From: an uncultured Pseudoflavonifractor sp.
GTDB taxonomy: Bacteria > Bacillota > Clostridia > Oscillospirales > Oscillospiraceae
Reading direction: 5' to 3'
DNA length: 7,941 bases
Assembly (NCBI GenBank): GCA_947383685.1
Contig: CANDEE010000068.1
Location: forward strand, 1 to 7,941
Shown here: positions 6,049-7,941 of the stretch, piece after piece
Numbering within the stretch: position 1 is the first letter of the stretch
Layout of the letters: each line of letters opens with the position of its first letter
Made by a program: the position numbers and the translations under genes
The notes under the pieces: generated by a model
Told to the model about the DNA's origin: nothing
Databases searched by the model: none
The model's input: the letters and a program-made list of their open reading frames with translations, nothing else

Positions 6049-6919
6049 AATATGTTTGGCTTTGGCAGGAACGCTCTTTGCTCTGGGACTGACCCTCAAC
6101 TTGGTGGGAACCGCTATGGGGGGCCGGAGTGAAAGCATCCAGTATTATGAGGACCATTGGGAGGATATTTCCCAAAACTATGACTGGGGGAACTTTCAGG
6201 TAAATGCTGATGGAGTACACATTGGAGGAGAGAACGGCATCCATGTGGACAGCGGCGGAGTCAGTATCGGCGGCAATCACGGTATTCACGTGGGACATCA
6301 CAACGGAAACGGGAGCCCGAGTAGAAATCAGCTGTTGGAAAGCGGCAATTTGACAGGGATCACCGCTGTGGAGGTTGACGTGGATTGTGGGGACATCTGG
6401 CTTCAGGAGGGAAGTGAGTTCTCTGTTTCCCTTGACTGGAATTTAAAAAATTACGCCATGAGTTACCAGGTAGAGGATGGGATTCTCAAGGTGGGGGACG
6501 AGAGCTGGGGAAATGTCAATGCCAACACTGATATTGCCTGCAAGGTACTTATTACTGTTCCCTCGGGGACGGCTTTGGATGAGATAGAGCTTTCTACCGA
6601 TATGGGCGATATTGAGGTGGACGCGGCAATTACGGCAAGAGAGGCCAGTATCTCTACTAACTTAGGCGATGTGGCCTGTCGAAATCTTCAGGCTATGGAA
6701 CTGGACGCGGAGAGTGACTTGGGAGATGTGAAGCTCCACCTGCCCAGCGTCCGGGAGGATTATACCTGGGATTTGGAGACCAGCCTGGGGGACCTGATCC
6801 TGGGAGGTGAAAAGCAGAGCGGAGGAATGGGGACCATCACCAACTGTGGCGGCGCCGGGAAAAACATGGTAGAAGCGTCGACCTCCTTGGGAAATGTAGA
6901 GGTCGATTTTTCAGAATAG
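6032..6919 (+). CDS. DUF4097-family membrane-anchored beta-repeat protein
   Basis: This is a 295-residue protein. Residues 4-28 are one hydrophobic segment after MKK, serving as signal or membrane anchor, with the rest expected outside. Residues 61-90 hold a histidine-rich tandem repeat. From about 105 the protein is a right-handed beta-repeat of DUF4097 type, with recurring D/N-LGD-V turns: STDMGDIEVD (188-197), STNLGDVACR (208-217), ESDLGDVKLH (227-236), ETSLGDLILG (249-258) and STSLGNVEVD (283-292). This family is called a putative adhesin but its role is unproven; in PadR-HAAS operons it may be the envelope effector or sensor ectodomain. The start at ATG 6032 is chosen over the in-frame TTG at 6011 because AAAGGAG (6017-6023) sits 8 bases upstream and MKKVIK begins a normal signal segment. 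The overlap with the previous gene indicates coupled translation. Confidence 0.88.
   Translation: MKKVIKICLALAGTLFALGLTLNLVGTAMGGRSESIQYYEDHWEDISQNYDWGNFQVNADGVHIGGENGIHVDSGGVSIGGNHGIHVGHHNGNGSPSRNQLLESGNLTGITAVEVDVDCGDIWLQEGSEFSVSLDWNLKNYAMSYQVEDGILKVGDESWGNVNANTDIACKVLITVPSGTALDEIELSTDMGDIEVDAAITAREASISTNLGDVACRNLQAMELDAESDLGDVKLHLPSVREDYTWDLETSLGDLILGGEKQSGGMGTITNCGGAGKNMVEASTSLGNVEVDFSE
6212..6301 (+). repeat. 45-base tandem repeat within the DUF4097 gene (His-rich, 15-residue unit)
   Basis: Two adjacent 45-base units (6212-6256 and 6257-6301) encode GVHIGGENGIHVDSG and GVSIGGNHGIHVGHH, identical at 9 of 15 residues. At the DNA level the copies have diverged by many silent changes, so this is an old protein-level duplication. 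The segment holds six histidines (63, 71, 83, 86, 89, 90) and many glycines, and leads into the Gly/Asn-rich NGNGSPS linker. Confidence 0.75.
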
Positions 6920-6934
6920 GAAAAGACATGCCTG

Positions 6935-6966
6935 CCCCCTCTGGCGCATACAGTGGCCAGAGGGGG
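6935..6966 (+). terminator. 11-bp perfect hairpin after the DUF4097 gene (weak terminator or SD-masking stem)
   Basis: CCCCCTCTGGC (6935-6945) pairs perfectly with GCCAGAGGGGG (6956-6966) around a 10-base loop, starting 15 bases after the DUF4097 stop. The stem is GC-rich and should be very stable. The run after it is only TGTTTG, so it is a poor intrinsic terminator by the usual rule. The 3' arm with its next two bases reads AGGGGGTG, one mismatch from AGGAGGTG, and lies 8 bases before the chosen start of the next gene. It may therefore end most transcription, control translation, or both. Confidence 0.65.
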
Positions 6967-6974
6967 TGTTTGCT

Positions 6975-7547
6975 GTGGAATGGAGCTTTGATAGCCCCAA
7001 CGGAGTGGTGACTGTGCGCCAGGAGGGAAACCGGGCCGTTTGCCAGGCCATCCGAACTGCCGACAGCAGCGGCCTATATAAAGCGTGGCTCCAAGGAACT
7101 GGGGAGAGGGTCCTTCTGGGAACATTAATTCCCGAAGGAGGCGCGCTCCGCCTTCGCAGGGTAATAGAGGTGACCGCCTTAGAGCGGCAGGGCGCTTGGC
7201 CTCCCATGGGGGCAGAGGTGGCGTTAGCCTATTCCTTTGCCGCCGAAGCTTCGCCGCCCCCTGACTGGTGCTGGACCGACTGTCCCCAGCGGCTTTTGGA
7301 TGACCCCATGTTGTCCGGATGCCTTCGGCGGATAAAACGGGCGCTGCTGAAGCGGGATATGGAGGGTTTTTTCCTGGCCTTTCCCTGGTCCTGCCATGAA
7401 CCGTTTCCCATTCCTCCGCTCTTTTGCCTTGCGTGGCAGGAGTTTCTGCCAGGAGGGCAGTATGTGGTGTTTCGATTTTCCCGTCAGGGATGCCCGGAAC
7501 TTTTGCATAATATTTCCGGGGAAGGGGAGAATAGGAACGCAACCTAA
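6975..7547 (+). CDS. Protein of unknown function (190 aa)
   Basis: I do not recognise this protein by name. Its N-terminal part (about 1-88) looks like a beta-rich domain: alternating hydrophobic residues, then GLYKAWLQG, RVLLGTLIPEGGALRLRR and VIEVTAL. The second part (about 95-190) is richer in aromatic residues, prolines and cysteines. It has DWCWTDC, a basic helix GCLRRIKRALLKRD, PWSCHEPFPIPPLFC and a VVFRFSRQGCP tail. Seven cysteines (23, 99, 103, 116, 140, 151, 173) and no signal peptide or membrane segment are seen. The start is GTG at 6975, with AGGGGGTG 7-8 bases upstream; an alternative GTG at 6966 would give 193 residues but lies at the end of the hairpin with poor ribosome-site spacing. 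It lies 17 bases before the CotF-like pair and probably shares its transcript, which hints at a sporulation or spore-coat link, unproven. Confidence 0.75.
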   Translation: MEWSFDSPNGVVTVRQEGNRAVCQAIRTADSSGLYKAWLQGTGERVLLGTLIPEGGALRLRRVIEVTALERQGAWPPMGAEVALAYSFAAEASPPPDWCWTDCPQRLLDDPMLSGCLRRIKRALLKRDMEGFFLAFPWSCHEPFPIPPLFCLAWQEFLPGGQYVVFRFSRQGCPELLHNISGEGENRNAT

Positions 7548-7564
7548 AAAAGGAGGGAAAGCAA

Positions 7565-7750
7565 ATGCCCAATCTTACAGCCAAGGAATTGGCCGGTATC
7601 AGCGACCAGCTTGATTTTGAGAAGGTCCTGTGCGCCAAGTACCAGGCCGCCGTTCAGGAGACGGAGGACGCTCAGCTTAAGACCAGCTTCCAGCAGTATG
7701 CCGACCAGCACCGGCAGAATTTTGACTGCCTGCTGAACTTTTTGAAGTAA
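7565..7750 (+). CDS. Small CotF-like spore-coat-associated helical protein (first of pair)
   Basis: This 61-residue, almost wholly helical protein begins MPNLTAKELAGISDQL, followed by FEKVLCAKYQAAVQET and a second helix LKTSFQQYADQHRQNFDCLLNFLK. This pattern is that of the short proteins found upstream of CotF-domain genes in clostridia, which form a two-helix, ferritin-like half-bundle. The ATG at 7565 has a strong AGGAGG (7551-7556) 8 bases upstream. The stop is 12 bases before the next start, so the two are co-translated and may form a mixed bundle. The role in the spore coat is inferred from the family; no sporulation sigma-factor promoter was identified. Confidence 0.85.
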   Translation: MPNLTAKELAGISDQLDFEKVLCAKYQAAVQETEDAQLKTSFQQYADQHRQNFDCLLNFLK

Positions 7751-7762
7751 GGAGGGATTGCC

Positions 7763-7941
7763 ATGAATGACCAGGAGCGGGTGACGGATATGATCCTCAC
7801 TGAAAAGAAAATGAGCACCAACTACAACATCTTTGCCTCGGAGTGCGTGGACGATCAGCTCCGGGACGAATACCTGAAGATTCTGAACCAAAGCCACATG
7901 ACCCAGACGGCCCTTTTCAAAGCCGCCCAGTCCAAGGGCTG
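7763..7941 (+). CDS. CotF-like spore coat protein, 3' end outside window
   Basis: The gene begins at ATG 7763, 6 bases after GGAGGG (7751-7756), and remains open to the window edge (59 codons plus two bases). The translation starts MNDQERVTDMILTEKKMSTN, then YNIFASECVDDQLRDEYLKILNQ and the HMTQTALFKAAQSKG end. The MILTEKKM start followed by a YNIFASEC helix and a helix about residue 35 onward matches the coat F (CotF) domain, typically some 60-90 residues in these short clostridial proteins, so little is likely missing. It is the partner of the 61-residue protein just upstream. Confidence 0.88.
   Translation, partial: MNDQERVTDMILTEKKMSTNYNIFASECVDDQLRDEYLKILNQSHMTQTALFKAAQSKG

Noticed and set aside
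6760..7638. Minus-strand open frame of 292 codons
   Set aside because: It runs antisense through the end of the DUF4097 gene, the hairpin, the unknown gene and the first CotF-like gene. The product is Arg/Pro/Ser-rich, typical of a GC-rich shadow frame.
1..7941. CRISPR array, insertion sequence, tRNA or rRNA
   Set aside because: Reading through both strands showed no regularly spaced repeats, transposase-like protein, terminal inverted repeats or RNA-gene sequence.

Overview
The window looks like a chromosomal piece from an anaerobic, spore-forming Firmicute of class Clostridia. An Oscillospiraceae-type gut bacterium is my best guess. The clues are an oxygen-sensitive 2-hydroxyacyl-CoA-dehydratase-activase type system, S-layer homology (SLH) domains on an exported protein, a PadR/HAAS(DUF1700)/DUF4097 operon, a CotF-like spore-coat gene pair, and strong AGGAGG-type ribosome binding sites throughout. 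The taxonomy is inference; no rRNA or tRNA marker is present.

Minus-strand block (4931 down to 1, leaving the window at its left edge). Three genes lie head to tail and appear to share one promoter at about 4982-5010. The first encodes a 976-residue protein with two tandem BadF/BcrA-type ASKHA ATPase (activase) domains, a cysteine motif and a DUF2229/HgdB-like C-terminal part. The second (1922-987) encodes an exported protein joining SLH repeats to a thioredoxin domain with a WCNPC active site. The third (949-1, incomplete) encodes a separate HgdB-like partner of the first. Genes 1 and 3 probably form an ATP-driven low-potential electron-transfer enzyme of unknown substrate. Gene 2 works outside the membrane and is an odd companion.

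Divergent intergenic region (4932-5129). It carries a minus-strand promoter for the block above and a near-consensus plus-strand promoter (TTGACA-18-TATAAT). The -10 box of the latter lies inside a perfect 8-5-8 inverted repeat, a good candidate for the PadR operator.

Plus-strand block 1 (5130-6919). A PadR-family repressor, a HAAS/DUF1700 membrane protein and a membrane-anchored DUF4097 beta-repeat protein are translationally coupled by overlapping reading frames. This layout suggests an envelope-associated sensing or adaptation module controlled by its own PadR. The DUF4097 protein contains an unusual histidine-rich tandem repeat.

Plus-strand block 2 (6975 to the right edge). An 11-bp perfect-stem hairpin separates the blocks, and its 3' arm is also the likely Shine-Dalgarno sequence of the next gene. 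That gene encodes an unrecognised 190-residue protein. It is followed closely by two short CotF-like spore-coat/ferritin-like helical proteins, the second cut by the window end. No mobile element, CRISPR array, tRNA or rRNA was seen.
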